DNA from: a virus
Virus record (IMG/VR): IMGVR_UViG_3300030331_002167
Coordinates: 1-49,583 of that record
Reading direction: 5' to 3' (one strand)
DNA length: 49,583 nt
In this document: positions 13,649 to 21,697 of the stretch, piece by piece
Numbering within the stretch: position 1 is the first letter of the stretch
Layout of the letters: the number at the start of each line of letters is the position of its first letter
Position numbers and translations under genes: made by a program
Notes under the pieces: generated by a model
Database searches by the model: none
What the model saw: only the letters and a program-made list of their open reading frames with translations
What the model was told of the DNA's origin: nothing

Positions 13649-14312
13649 ATTAAAAAAAGTATCATCACAGCTTAAGAAATCAGTTAAAGCTCATGCAAAG
13701 CAAGCTAATATAATTGATGGTTATTTAAGTAGCATAAAAGACAAAAGTCCTGCTATGAAAAAAGTTAAAGCAAAAGGTGGTGGTACTAAAAAAGTATGTT
13801 TACCTTTAGCTAAAATTAGAAGCATGAGCTCTAGTGAAAAAGCTAAAATAGTTAGAGCTAAAAGAAAAGCTGGTGCAGCAGGTAAATACAAAAGAAGTTC
13901 TAAAAGTAATACTACAGGTACAGGTAGTGGCGGTAGTTTAAAAAACTGGGTAAAGCAAGACTGGAGACAAGTTGCTAACCCTCATTTAAAGTGTGGTGAA
14001 AAAGCACCAGGTGAAAAAAAGTCACCAGCTAAAAAAGCAGAGCCTAGAAGAACTATTGGTAGAGGTAAAAATTTTAATAAAGCAAACGATACTGGTACTG
14101 GTGCTGCAGCTGGTGGTGGTATGACACAGAAAGGTGTTAATGAATATAAAAGAAAAAATCCTGGTAGTAAATTAAAAACAGCTGTAACTAAAGATCCATC
14201 TAAACTAAAGCCAGGAAGTAAAGATGCAAAACGTAGAAAATCATTTTGTGCTAGATCAAGAGGTTGGAAAAGTAAAAGAGGTTTAGCAGCTAGAAGAAGG
14301 TGGAATTGTTAA
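13635..14312 (+). CDS. Lysine-rich SP-tagged protein with WNC C-terminus
   Basis: 225 residues, very basic. DKSPAMKK occurs at residues 36-43 and EKKSPAKK near residue 130. Two cysteines in the N-terminal half and the C-terminal pattern KSFCARSRGWKSKRGLAARR then RWNC resemble a conserved tail of basic phage proteins (recollection). Glycine-rich linkers (GTGSGGS, GTGAAAGGG) separate the basic blocks. It probably condenses or binds nucleic acid, or is packaged in the head. It overlaps the PAP2 gene by 14 bases. Confidence 0.6.
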   Translation: MEARKLKKVSSQLKKSVKAHAKQANIIDGYLSSIKDKSPAMKKVKAKGGGTKKVCLPLAKIRSMSSSEKAKIVRAKRKAGAAGKYKRSSKSNTTGTGSGGSLKNWVKQDWRQVANPHLKCGEKAPGEKKSPAKKAEPRRTIGRGKNFNKANDTGTGAAAGGGMTQKGVNEYKRKNPGSKLKTAVTKDPSKLKPGSKDAKRRKSFCARSRGWKSKRGLAARRRWNC

Positions 14313-14322
14313 TATATATAAT

Positions 14323-14547
14323 ATGTGGGAATTAACTAAAAAATATTTTAAAGACGTTTGGACTCATTTATGGGGTAAAACAGATATAGATGAAAAAGCT
14401 AAAGCTATTATAGATGAGGCTAAAGATAGATATGAAGAAACATCTAAAGAAATAAAAGATGTAGCAAAAGCTATAAAAGAAGTTGGTAATCAAGTTGGTG
14501 ATGTTGGTGGAGCATTAAAAGGTAAAAAACGTAAAGGTAGAAAATAA
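14323..14547 (+). CDS. Small amphipathic helical protein (74 aa)
   Basis: 74 residues. The N-terminus is aromatic (MWELTKKYFKDVWTHLWG), followed by a long charged helix (AKAIIDEAKDRYEETSKEIK) and a very basic tail (GKKRKGRK). The amphipathic pattern could bind membrane or form a coiled coil. It lies between SP-tagged basic genes, and its stop shares one base with the next start. No family recognised. Confidence 0.6.
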   Translation: MWELTKKYFKDVWTHLWGKTDIDEKAKAIIDEAKDRYEETSKEIKDVAKAIKEVGNQVGDVGGALKGKKRKGRK

Positions 14548-14906
14548 TGGCTTTTAAATTAAAACCACCTTATAAAATAGAAACAACGCCTATATATAGA
14601 GTTGACGATGATCCAAATGTTTTAGGACGTGCTAATAATAACGGTACTATAACTATAAATAAAGATATAGAAGATCCTAAAGAATTAGAAGAAATAAAAA
14701 AGCATGAAGAAACTCATGTAAATCAGTTTAAAGACTTTAACAAGTCAAACGGTAAAAAAGGACTAGACTACAGCGACGACTACATTATGTGGAACGGTGT
14801 TAAGTATCCTAGAAAAAATGGTAAAATAAAATACAAAGGCAAGTGGTATCCAGAAGGAAGCAAGTCTTTTCCTTGGGAAGCTGAAGCCTATAAAACAGAG
14901 AAATAA
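14547..14906 (+). CDS. Small zinc metallopeptidase-like protein (HEETH)
   Basis: 119 residues. HEETH at 53-57 followed by a Tyr/Trp-rich segment (DYSDDYIMWNGVKYPR) and PWEAEAYK near the C-terminus matches the layout of small phage HExxH proteins whose third zinc ligand is the Glu of a PWExEAY motif (E111 or E113). The family is common in Bacteroidota and their phages (recollection). No signal peptide is present. The substrate is unknown; virion maturation or cell-wall processing are possible. It is tightly packed between basic SP-tagged genes. Confidence 0.7.
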   Translation: MAFKLKPPYKIETTPIYRVDDDPNVLGRANNNGTITINKDIEDPKELEEIKKHEETHVNQFKDFNKSNGKKGLDYSDDYIMWNGVKYPRKNGKIKYKGKWYPEGSKSFPWEAEAYKTEK

Positions 14907-16291
14907 TGAGTTTTAAAAGCTTAGTAAATAAATTAATGAAAGAAGGCAAAAGCGAGGAAGCTGCCATAAAGATTGCTGGTAAAGTTGCAAATGCTAAAAG
15001 GAAAGGTGCTGGATCAGGGCCTACTGCTAGACAAAAAGCAAGAGCTAAATCTCCTGTACCTAAAAGAAAAAAAGGTATGGAGATACGCGGTGTAGAGCCA
15101 GATAAAAAATCTACATATACTAATAAAAGAGGCAAGACTGTAGAGTTAAAAAGATATAAAAGTAAAGAGTATAAAAGAACTACAGATCCTGATGCTACTA
15201 AAGAAACTAGAAGAGCTAGTAGAAGATCAAATACATTAGAGCTTTCTAAAACTAAAACAAAAAAAGACGGAACAACTAAAACAAGAGTCAAAAGAGCCCC
15301 TGGCGGCACTAAAAGAGCTGAAAGATTAACTAGACAGTTTAAAAGAGGTGCTAGAAAAGAGGGAGCTTCTGACGTAATAATAGAAAGAAAATCACCAACA
15401 ACAATGAAAAAATCACCAAACAAAATGAAAAAGTCTATGGCTACTATGAAAGATAAGTCAATGGCTAAGATGAAAAAGTCACCAGCTAAAAAACCTTTAA
15501 CTGGTAAACAAAAAAATTTACCTGAACATCTTAAAAAAGCTATATTAGATGCACCTGCTAAAATGCTTAGTAAGTCTGGTATGAAAATGATGAAAGAAGG
15601 TTCACCGGCGCAGTTAAAAGAAACAAAAGCTCAAATGAAATCTAGATTCAAAGATGAGAAAGCAAAGCGTAAGACAGCTAAGAAAGCTATAAGAAAAGGG
15701 GCTTATCCTGAAAACGCAGCCAGAGATGCAGGTATTGCATTAGACCTTTCAAAAGGAAGTAACTATAGTCAAGTATTATCTTCTAGAGCTACAGCAAAAA
15801 ACAAAGCGAAGCAAGAAGGAACAACTGTAAGAAAGTCTAAGAAAAATTTTGTAAAGGGTTTTAATGAAAGTCAAGAAGCAGCTAATAATCCTGGTAGATT
15901 AAAAGTTTCTCTTTCAGGAAAAATAAAAGAAGTACCTACTAAAATGAAAGCGCCAGTTAAATTATCAAAACAAAAAGTCGAGCAAGATTTATCTAGAAAT
16001 GCTATAGCTGATTATAAAGCTGGTGATAAAAAAGCAGGTAATTATGAGAAGAAAAAAGCTTTAGAATTAGCAGCTGGTGAATCAGGTGTTATGATGAAGA
16101 AGTCTCCAGGTATGATGAAAACACCTATGATGAAATATGATAACTCACCTGCTTTAATTAAGAAAGCACCTACAATGATGAAAACAAATCAAATGGGTGG
16201 TGCCGTCGCTGCTAAAGATTCTGCTGCACCGGCCAAACAACTTAAAAAATTAGGTGGTAGTATACTTTCTAAACACTTCAAATCTAATTAA
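14906..16291 (+). CDS. Very basic SP/MKKSP repeat protein
   Basis: 461 residues, extremely lysine-rich. AKSPVPKRKK occurs at about residue 47, a block of short repeats lies at residues 167-195 (MKKSPNKMKKSMATMKDKSM and so on), and a C-terminal methionine-rich block has MMKKSPGMMK and NSPALIKKAP. Long helices (residues 1-35 and 240-330) and glutamine/lysine segments suggest a mostly disordered or coiled protein. There is no catalytic motif. Composition fits a DNA-condensing or internal virion protein, the clearest example of the SP-x-KK cluster. Confidence 0.7.
   Translation: MSFKSLVNKLMKEGKSEEAAIKIAGKVANAKRKGAGSGPTARQKARAKSPVPKRKKGMEIRGVEPDKKSTYTNKRGKTVELKRYKSKEYKRTTDPDATKETRRASRRSNTLELSKTKTKKDGTTKTRVKRAPGGTKRAERLTRQFKRGARKEGASDVIIERKSPTTMKKSPNKMKKSMATMKDKSMAKMKKSPAKKPLTGKQKNLPEHLKKAILDAPAKMLSKSGMKMMKEGSPAQLKETKAQMKSRFKDEKAKRKTAKKAIRKGAYPENAARDAGIALDLSKGSNYSQVLSSRATAKNKAKQEGTTVRKSKKNFVKGFNESQEAANNPGRLKVSLSGKIKEVPTKMKAPVKLSKQKVEQDLSRNAIADYKAGDKKAGNYEKKKALELAAGESGVMMKKSPGMMKTPMMKYDNSPALIKKAPTMMKTNQMGGAVAAKDSAAPAKQLKKLGGSILSKHFKSN
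15404..15490 (+). repeat. Tandem MKKSP-like codon repeats
   Basis: Within the 14906-16291 gene, units of about 21 to 24 bases beginning ATGAAAAA(A/G)TC recur imperfectly and encode MKKSPNK, MKKSMAT, MKDKSMAK and MKKSPAK. Drifted unit sequences point to old slippage or selected duplication rather than a recent expansion. Confidence 0.65.
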
Positions 16292-16292
16292 A

Positions 16293-17078
16293 ATGGCTTT
16301 TAAAATGTCGCCTCTTGGCAAAAAGAAATGTCCATATTCACCAATGCAGAAGAGGGGTTTAATAAATCCCTCTCCTGTTAAGTTGGATGATAATACTGTA
16401 AGTAGCACCGGCGCTGACACACAAATACAGCGAACTAAAGGAGTTAACACGGTTTTTGGTGGAAGAGATGCTGATAGTGAAAGAGCGGATTTAAATAGTA
16501 GAACAAAAGATTTCAATAATAGTCCAGAAGGTAGACAAATGGCTAAAACTCTTCAAGCTATGGGTGGAACACTGGGCACAGGAGTAAAAGGGTCTAAACA
16601 TAAAGACGGTAAGATTTATTTTAGTTTTCAAGATGCAGAAAATAATAAACAATATTTTACTAAAGAAGATTATGATAATTTAATGGTAAATTATAAAAGA
16701 GCAAAAAATGCAACTGTAGGTAGAACCTCTTTAATGGAGTCAAGAGCAAGTGATGGACAACAAGCTACATACATGAATCAAGACGCAATGACTAATTTTG
16801 TAAATACAAAAGATGCAGTCGGTAGAGGCGAAAGAAGTGTAAATATAAATAGAGATCAACCTGATTATACTGGTCCACATTATGGAAGTGATGAATACTA
16901 TGCTAAGGTAGATGCTGATAATATGAAGAAATATGCTCACCGAGATGATGGAGGTTATGTAGATAAAGATAGTAATGCTGGGAAGCTTCCTCTTAAGTAT
17001 GATAATTTTGGTTTTTTACTAGACCATCACGGGAGAAGAGTTGAGAGAAGAGGAGCCTTTAATTATAGACCTAAATGA
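16293..17078 (+). CDS. SP-tagged hypothetical protein (261 aa)
   Basis: The ATG at 16293 is chosen, one base after the previous stop; an earlier in-frame start would overlap that gene. The N-terminus MAFKMSPLGKKKCPYSPMQK carries two SP tags, and SPVK follows near residue 28. The middle contains glycine-rich and strand-like segments (GTLGTGVKGSKHKDGKIYFS) that fit a small structural domain, and the C-terminal part is tyrosine- and aspartate-rich. It overlaps the holin gene by four bases. Not recognised beyond its tag. Confidence 0.65.
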   Translation: MAFKMSPLGKKKCPYSPMQKRGLINPSPVKLDDNTVSSTGADTQIQRTKGVNTVFGGRDADSERADLNSRTKDFNNSPEGRQMAKTLQAMGGTLGTGVKGSKHKDGKIYFSFQDAENNKQYFTKEDYDNLMVNYKRAKNATVGRTSLMESRASDGQQATYMNQDAMTNFVNTKDAVGRGERSVNINRDQPDYTGPHYGSDEYYAKVDADNMKKYAHRDDGGYVDKDSNAGKLPLKYDNFGFLLDHHGRRVERRGAFNYRPK

Positions 17079-17527
17079 GTAAAAATAAAAAGTTTAAAGA
17101 AACAAAAGTAGGTGCGTTCTTAACACAGAAGGCGCCTCATATTGTTTCACAGCTTGGAGAGTTTTTACCTGATCAAGGAGGCTTGGGTATAGTAAAAAAT
17201 ATTATAACAAGTGATAATAGTATAGAGCCTCAAGATAAAGAAATGGCTATGAAGCTTTTAGAACAAGATATTGCAGAAATGCAAAACGTTTCTACTAGGT
17301 GGAGTAGCGATATGAAAAGTGATTCGTGGTTAAGTAAAAACACTAGACCACTTACTTTGATCTATCTTACGTTTGCCTCTACTACTTTAATAATAATAGA
17401 TTCATTTCATACTACGTTTGACGTAGATACTGCTTGGGTAGAATTACTCAAAACATTATTAATAACAGTATATGTAGCGTACTTTGGTTCTAGAGGCGCA
17501 GAAAAAATAACAAAAATAAATAAATAA
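17075..17527 (+). CDS. Holin of the Phage_holin_3TM type
   Basis: 150 residues. The soluble N-terminal half is charged and helical. Two membrane helices follow the motif WLSKNTRPLTLIY: residues 93-109 (LTLIYLTFASTTLIII) and about 124-138 (LLKTLLITVYVAYFG), ending in the basic tail SRGAEKITKINK. The pattern of a soluble domain, then SK-x-RP, then two helices matches the 3TM holin superfamily. It would form membrane lesions letting the amidase at 11352 reach the cell wall. It lies about 5 kb from the amidase, with the SP-tagged genes between them. Confidence 0.8.
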   Translation: MSKNKKFKETKVGAFLTQKAPHIVSQLGEFLPDQGGLGIVKNIITSDNSIEPQDKEMAMKLLEQDIAEMQNVSTRWSSDMKSDSWLSKNTRPLTLIYLTFASTTLIIIDSFHTTFDVDTAWVELLKTLLITVYVAYFGSRGAEKITKINK

Positions 17528-17528
17528 A

Positions 17529-18095
17529 ATGAGTGGAATAATAGGAAATTTCGCGGCTAATCCTAGAGTTTTTGGTCATGACGCTAAAACAGTTACAATA
17601 GGAGCTGTAAATGATTTATGGCCAGGTGATATAAACGGTACTGGAATTGGTGGTTATGTAGTAACCGTTGCTGGTGCAGGATACGAAGTAGGCGATACTG
17701 CAGATCAAGTAAGTGTTACAAATGGTGGTACTGATTTTGATGCTAAAGTTGCTGAGGTAGACGCTAATGGTGGAATTGTAAGATTAGATATAATAAACAC
17801 AGGTAGTGGCTACAATGCTACAACTACAAATAGTGTAATTACATTAACTACGCCTTCAGGTCAACAAGCAGTTGCAGCTCAAATAACAATAGTTAATATA
17901 GATATAAGAGGTACAGATACAAGAGGAGTAGCTTTATATAATGGTAAAAGCACAGCACAAGATATTACAATAATAACTGAAACTGGTGAGAACGTTCAAT
18001 TCAAGCAAGTTCAACCTGGAGATGTAGTAGGTAGTAAAGTTCCTGTATTAGTTAAAAGATTAGTAACAGGTACTGATTGTGTAGCAATATATTAG
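17529..18095 (+). CDS. Virion surface / decoration-type protein (188 aa)
   Basis: 188 residues, beta-rich. The N-terminus (MSGIIGNFAANPRVFGHDAK) is of a type repeatedly found in marine phage structural modules (recollection). Residues 40-100 contain GAGYEVGD and GSGYNATT turns, the same kind of glycine-tyrosine turn found in the 1518-aa protein near GAGFTAGD. The C-terminus ends VLVKRLVTGTDCVAIY, a typical compact beta-sandwich end. It is probably a small head or neck surface protein. It begins two bases after the holin. Confidence 0.55.
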   Translation: MSGIIGNFAANPRVFGHDAKTVTIGAVNDLWPGDINGTGIGGYVVTVAGAGYEVGDTADQVSVTNGGTDFDAKVAEVDANGGIVRLDIINTGSGYNATTTNSVITLTTPSGQQAVAAQITIVNIDIRGTDTRGVALYNGKSTAQDITIITETGENVQFKQVQPGDVVGSKVPVLVKRLVTGTDCVAIY

Positions 18096-18096
18096 T

Positions 18097-19305
18097 ATGT
18101 CTAACGTTAAGATAAGTAATTTTACTACGGTATCTGGAACACCAGCTAATGTAAACAATATGACTGCTATAGCAGGAGTAGAGTTTGATACTGGTACACA
18201 AGCTAATATAAATGTTAAAATATCTGGAGCACAACTTATTACTAGCTTAGAATCAAATATGGTTTTAAGCAATATTAGTGGAACTTTAAGTATAGCAAAA
18301 GGTGGTACAGGTAGCGTTACAGCACAATCAGCTATAGATGCTTTAACTGGTGTAAGCTCGGCTAACACTAATCAGGTACTTACTAAAGATTCAAATGGTA
18401 ATGCTACTTTTCAAAGTTTACCTGCTGGTGCAGGTGTAATGACGACAACTACACTGGGAACAGCTAAACTATTTTATGCAGCTGCTCAAGCAGTCGCTCC
18501 TCCGCTTAATGCTAGTAATGATGCTAATAGAACTTATGGTATTCAATTAAACGGTTCAAATCAGTTAGTTGTTAATGTTCCTTGGGAAGATACAGAAGGA
18601 CCTGTAACTGATGTAACTGCTGGTACACCAGGGCTATCAACTGGGGTTCCTTTAAAAGTTACACCTACTACAGGTAACGTGGTGATTACATCTCAAGCGT
18701 ATGATGGAGGTTCTAATGTCGGTCATGTACCTGATGGTGGTTCAAGTAGTAATTTTTTAAGAGGTGATGGACAATGGGTTGTTCCAACTAATACTGTTTA
18801 CACAGCGGGCACGGGTATTGCAATAAGCCAAGCAAACGTAATATCAAACAATGACTTAGGTAGTAGTCAATCTATATATAAAACTATAACTGGAACAAGT
18901 GGAAGCACAGCAGCAAACAGCAATAATGATACTTTAAATATAACTGGATCAGACGGAATAAAAACTACCGTAACAACAGATACAGTTACTGTAGCACCTG
19001 TTGCTCCTACTACTTATGCTACTTTAACAGGAGCAACACCTAGTTGGAATATAAATAATAATTATAATGCAAAGTATACTATACCATCAGGTGGTGGAAC
19101 TATAGATATAACAGCAGCTGACGGATCATACGGCACGTTACTAGTAGATGCTTCTACAAGTAGTGATTTAACATATCCACCTAATGCTAAATTTGAAGGT
19201 GGAACAGAACCAGAGTTAGAGGGCACATGTTTGTTATCTGTATTAGTAGAAGGAACTGATGGAGCTACTGCTATATACTTTGCTGTTGGGTTAAATTTTT
19301 CTTAA
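18097..19305 (+). CDS. Tail fibre protein (402 aa)
   Basis: 402 residues. The N-terminal 60 residues (MSNVKISNFTTVSGTPANVN and INVKISGAQLI) resemble an attachment adaptor. They are followed by the classic fibre-shaft motif LSIAKGGTGSVTAQSAIDAL (about residues 64-83) and GFNQVLTKDSNG-like turns (NTNQVLTKDSNGNATFQSL). The C-terminal 250 residues are strand-rich with T/S/G repeats. The next gene starts on the final base. It is a second fibre locus distinct from 2520-6439, likely the trimeric shaft of another fibre or whisker. Confidence 0.7.
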   Translation: MSNVKISNFTTVSGTPANVNNMTAIAGVEFDTGTQANINVKISGAQLITSLESNMVLSNISGTLSIAKGGTGSVTAQSAIDALTGVSSANTNQVLTKDSNGNATFQSLPAGAGVMTTTTLGTAKLFYAAAQAVAPPLNASNDANRTYGIQLNGSNQLVVNVPWEDTEGPVTDVTAGTPGLSTGVPLKVTPTTGNVVITSQAYDGGSNVGHVPDGGSSSNFLRGDGQWVVPTNTVYTAGTGIAISQANVISNNDLGSSQSIYKTITGTSGSTAANSNNDTLNITGSDGIKTTVTTDTVTVAPVAPTTYATLTGATPSWNINNNYNAKYTIPSGGGTIDITAADGSYGTLLVDASTSSDLTYPPNAKFEGGTEPELEGTCLLSVLVEGTDGATAIYFAVGLNFS

Positions 19306-20123
19306 TGTTTGGTAGAAGAGTAATAACAACTTTTGGATTATTAGGCGCTGAAGGTGGTGGTGGTGGATTACCAACTGGTAATTTAGAATTAGACGTTAAT
19401 CCTGCAATTGGCGCGTTTCAAGACTCAAGTTCTAGTGTACCTTGCACGAATAATACAGCTTGTTACACGCTAGCAAATCAAGGTACTACATTTAACTTTC
19501 AACAATCTTCAAGTTCTAGAAGACCTCAATGGTTTTCTTCATCAGCAGCTCAAAATAATAAACCATATTTAGATTTTACAGAAGACTTTATGCTTAGTCA
19601 AGGTGGAGCACCGCTAGGTGTTATGGATGGTGACGATGGAAGTTTATATTGTGTTGTTAAGTTTGATTCAGGTGCTAGTACTTATGATACTATAATGGAT
19701 AAAAATACTGATTGGGATTGGGACGATGGTTGGAGATTAGCTGTTAACACCTCTGAAGACTGGGTTACTAATGTAGGTGGTGGCGGACAGTCAGAAAATG
19801 AAATAGAAAACGAAGACACTACTACAACTCAAGCTGAAGTTTATACTTTAAGATTTAGATCTTCTACTACACCTTATATTAATACATCATTTTCAAGCTG
19901 GAGTATTGGAAATACTGAGACAGGAACTACTACAGGTTTTGCTAATAAATCTACTCCTTTTAAACATATAATGTTTGGAACTAGTTGGAACTCAAGTGGA
20001 ACTGGAGCAAGTTCATTTAGATGGAATGGTTTAGTTTTTAGAATATTAGGTTATAACGCTTTTCATGATAATGCAACACATGATAGTATTGTCGCCACAC
20101 TTAAAACAGAATATGGAATATGA
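19305..20123 (+). CDS. LamG-like carbohydrate-binding fibre tip candidate
   Basis: 272 residues. A short hydrophobic N-terminus and GGGGG linker (GLLGAEGGGGGLPTGNLELD) precede a concanavalin/LamG-like pattern: KPYLDFTEDFML, GSLYCVVKFDSG, a tryptophan- and aspartate-rich region (DWDWDDGWRLAVNTSEDW) and strands ending RWNGLVFRILGYNAF. Such domains bind sugars and fit receptor recognition at a fibre tip. It overlaps the previous fibre gene by one base and the next by four. The fold call is by pattern only. Confidence 0.55.
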   Translation: MFGRRVITTFGLLGAEGGGGGLPTGNLELDVNPAIGAFQDSSSSVPCTNNTACYTLANQGTTFNFQQSSSSRRPQWFSSSAAQNNKPYLDFTEDFMLSQGGAPLGVMDGDDGSLYCVVKFDSGASTYDTIMDKNTDWDWDDGWRLAVNTSEDWVTNVGGGGQSENEIENEDTTTTQAEVYTLRFRSSTTPYINTSFSSWSIGNTETGTTTGFANKSTPFKHIMFGTSWNSSGTGASSFRWNGLVFRILGYNAFHDNATHDSIVATLKTEYGI

Positions 20124-20407
20124 CACAGGAAGAAGTAATAATATATGACTCTATTGAAACAATAAATGTAGATCAATTATTAATATGGACAGAAATAGTA
20201 AGGGAATTTGAGTTTGAAAAGTTTGATGAAGGTTGCTACGCTGAAGATTACGCTCATAATAAAGTTACAAGTCAGTGGGCTTTACCAATAAAAGATTATT
20301 ATACACCACAAATAATAAAAGCAATAGGTTTAGATAAATACAATACTAAAACCTATATAAACAAAAACGATCCTAATTGGTTTCCAACTAAAGAGGATAC
20401 TAAATAA
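20120..20407 (+). CDS. Small acidic hypothetical protein (95 aa)
   Basis: 95 residues, acidic and aromatic (EEVIIYDSIETINVDQLLIW, then EIVREFEFEKFDEGCYAEDY). It overlaps the LamG-like gene by four bases (ATGA), suggesting a partner or fibre chaperone, though no motif proves it. No family recognised. Confidence 0.6.
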   Translation: MTQEEVIIYDSIETINVDQLLIWTEIVREFEFEKFDEGCYAEDYAHNKVTSQWALPIKDYYTPQIIKAIGLDKYNTKTYINKNDPNWFPTKEDTK

Positions 20408-20423
20408 AATTTAATTAAATAAA

Positions 20424-20660
20424 ATGAAAAAAATAAATAAAGATCATCTTGAAAAAATTCAAGATCAACAAAAAAAATTAAATGAAATAATCCAGCAAAT
20501 AGGAGTACTAGAAAGTCAAAAACACGGATTACTTCATGAGTTAGCGGCAGTTAATAAAGAGGTAGAAGATTTTAAAGTAGAATTAGAAAAAATATACGGA
20601 TCAGTTAATATAAATGTAGAAGACGGCGTATATACTCCTATTGAAAAAGAAAAAGAGTAA
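20424..20660 (+). CDS. Small coiled-coil protein (78 aa)
   Basis: 78 residues. Residues 1-60 form a continuous coiled coil (HLEKIQDQQKKLNEIIQQIG with heptad L/I) and the rest is short and acidic. Its size and location just before the terminase genes are compatible with a small packaging or scaffolding helper. No family recognised. The stop and the next start share a base. Confidence 0.65.
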   Translation: MKKINKDHLEKIQDQQKKLNEIIQQIGVLESQKHGLLHELAAVNKEVEDFKVELEKIYGSVNINVEDGVYTPIEKEKE

Positions 20661-20884
20661 TGTCTAATATTAGAAAAATAAGTATTGGATCAGATTATAA
20701 AAATGATGCAATGCATTACTCTATAGGTCAAGAAGTATATGGAGGTCATAATATATGTAATATATTATATGATGATGAAGATTTGTCATATAATATTTAT
20801 ATAGAAAAAAACCAAGAGATATTACCATGGAAAAAATTTAATAAAAACATGGCAGTATCTTTGGAGTATGATCTTAATTACTAA
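20660..20884 (+). CDS. Small hypothetical protein (74 aa)
   Basis: 74 residues, strand-rich with glycine turns (HYSIGQEVYGGHNICNILYD). It is acidic in the middle and basic nearer the C-terminus. Tightly packed between the coiled-coil gene and the 194-aa gene (one-base overlaps on both sides). No family recognised. Confidence 0.6.
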   Translation: MSNIRKISIGSDYKNDAMHYSIGQEVYGGHNICNILYDDEDLSYNIYIEKNQEILPWKKFNKNMAVSLEYDLNY

Positions 20885-21468
20885 TGAAGAGTTTATATCA
20901 GTTTATTATAAAACCTCTAAATGAGAGATATAATAATACAAAAAAAATAGGAGATAAATCTCTTATTATTAATACCACTATAGAAAACCACCGATTTGTG
21001 AGCAAAGAGGCAGTTGTTGTTTCGGTGCCAGCTGCTTACCGCTCACCTATTAAAGTTGGTGATAAAGTAATTGTTCATCATAATTTATTTCGTAGATGGT
21101 ATGATCAAAAAGGTAGAGAAAGAAATAGCTCTACTTACTTTAAAGATAATTTGTATTTTTGTACGCCTCATCAAATATATATGTATGAAGGTAAATCTCA
21201 TTTAGATTATTGTTTTATAAAACCTATATTAAATAAAGATCATCTAAGACATCGTAAAGAACAACCTAATGTTGGCATAGTTAAATATAGCAATAGTTTC
21301 TTAGAAGCTCTTAAAATAACACCTGGAACGTTTATTACATTTACACCAGCTTCAGAATTTGAGTTTGTAATTGATAATGAACGTTTATATTGTATGAAAT
21401 CTAATGATATAGCTTTAATAAATGAGTACGAAGGAAACGAGAAAGAATATAATCCGAGCTGGGCGTAA
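20884..21468 (+). CDS. Cpn10-like co-chaperonin candidate beside terminase
   Basis: 194 residues. The first half has a GroES-like arrangement: MKSLYQFIIKPLNERYNNTK as the first strand, then VVSVPAAYRSPIKVGDKVIV HHN-type strands ending like the Cpn10 GDKV core. A second barrel-like repeat follows (PNVGIVKYSNSFLEALKITP). It is longer than GroES (86-97) and has no clear mobile loop, so this could be a T4 gp31-style capsid-specific co-chaperone or just a beta-barrel structural protein. Its position directly before the terminase genes fits a head-assembly helper. It overlaps the next gene by 47 bases. Confidence 0.45.
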   Translation: MKSLYQFIIKPLNERYNNTKKIGDKSLIINTTIENHRFVSKEAVVVSVPAAYRSPIKVGDKVIVHHNLFRRWYDQKGRERNSSTYFKDNLYFCTPHQIYMYEGKSHLDYCFIKPILNKDHLRHRKEQPNVGIVKYSNSFLEALKITPGTFITFTPASEFEFVIDNERLYCMKSNDIALINEYEGNEKEYNPSWA

Positions 21469-21697
21469 AGCTGTAGACGAGTTAATTAAAGTCGCTGAAG
21501 AACAAATTATAACTGATAGCGCTGATGATCTAGCAGCTGATAGATTAAAAAATGCAGCCGCTACAAAAAAGCTTTGTATTATGGATGCGTTTGAAATATT
21601 ACAGCGTATTGAAGAAGAAGAGAATATTTTAAAAGGTATAGACAAACCTAAAGAAGCGAAGACATTTAAAGGTTTTGCAGAAGGGAGAAGCAAGTGA
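21422..21697 (+). CDS. Putative small terminase subunit
   Basis: 91 residues, charged and helical (MSTKETRKNIIRAGRKAVDE, then a helix with DDLAADRLKNAAATKKLCIM). Its size and its place directly before the large terminase suit a DNA-recognition subunit, with a basic N-terminal segment for DNA and a C-terminal coil. It overlaps the upstream gene by 47 bases and its stop shares bases with the GTG start of the large subunit. No canonical HTH can be pinned down, so the call is mostly positional. Confidence 0.6.
   Translation: MSTKETRKNIIRAGRKAVDELIKVAEEQIITDSADDLAADRLKNAAATKKLCIMDAFEILQRIEEEENILKGIDKPKEAKTFKGFAEGRSK

Noticed and set aside
14809-15423. Minus-strand frame of 204 codons opposite the lysine-rich gene
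   Set aside because: Antisense of a lysine- and methionine-rich gene produces long leucine/phenylalanine frames by composition; it overlaps two well-packed plus-strand genes.
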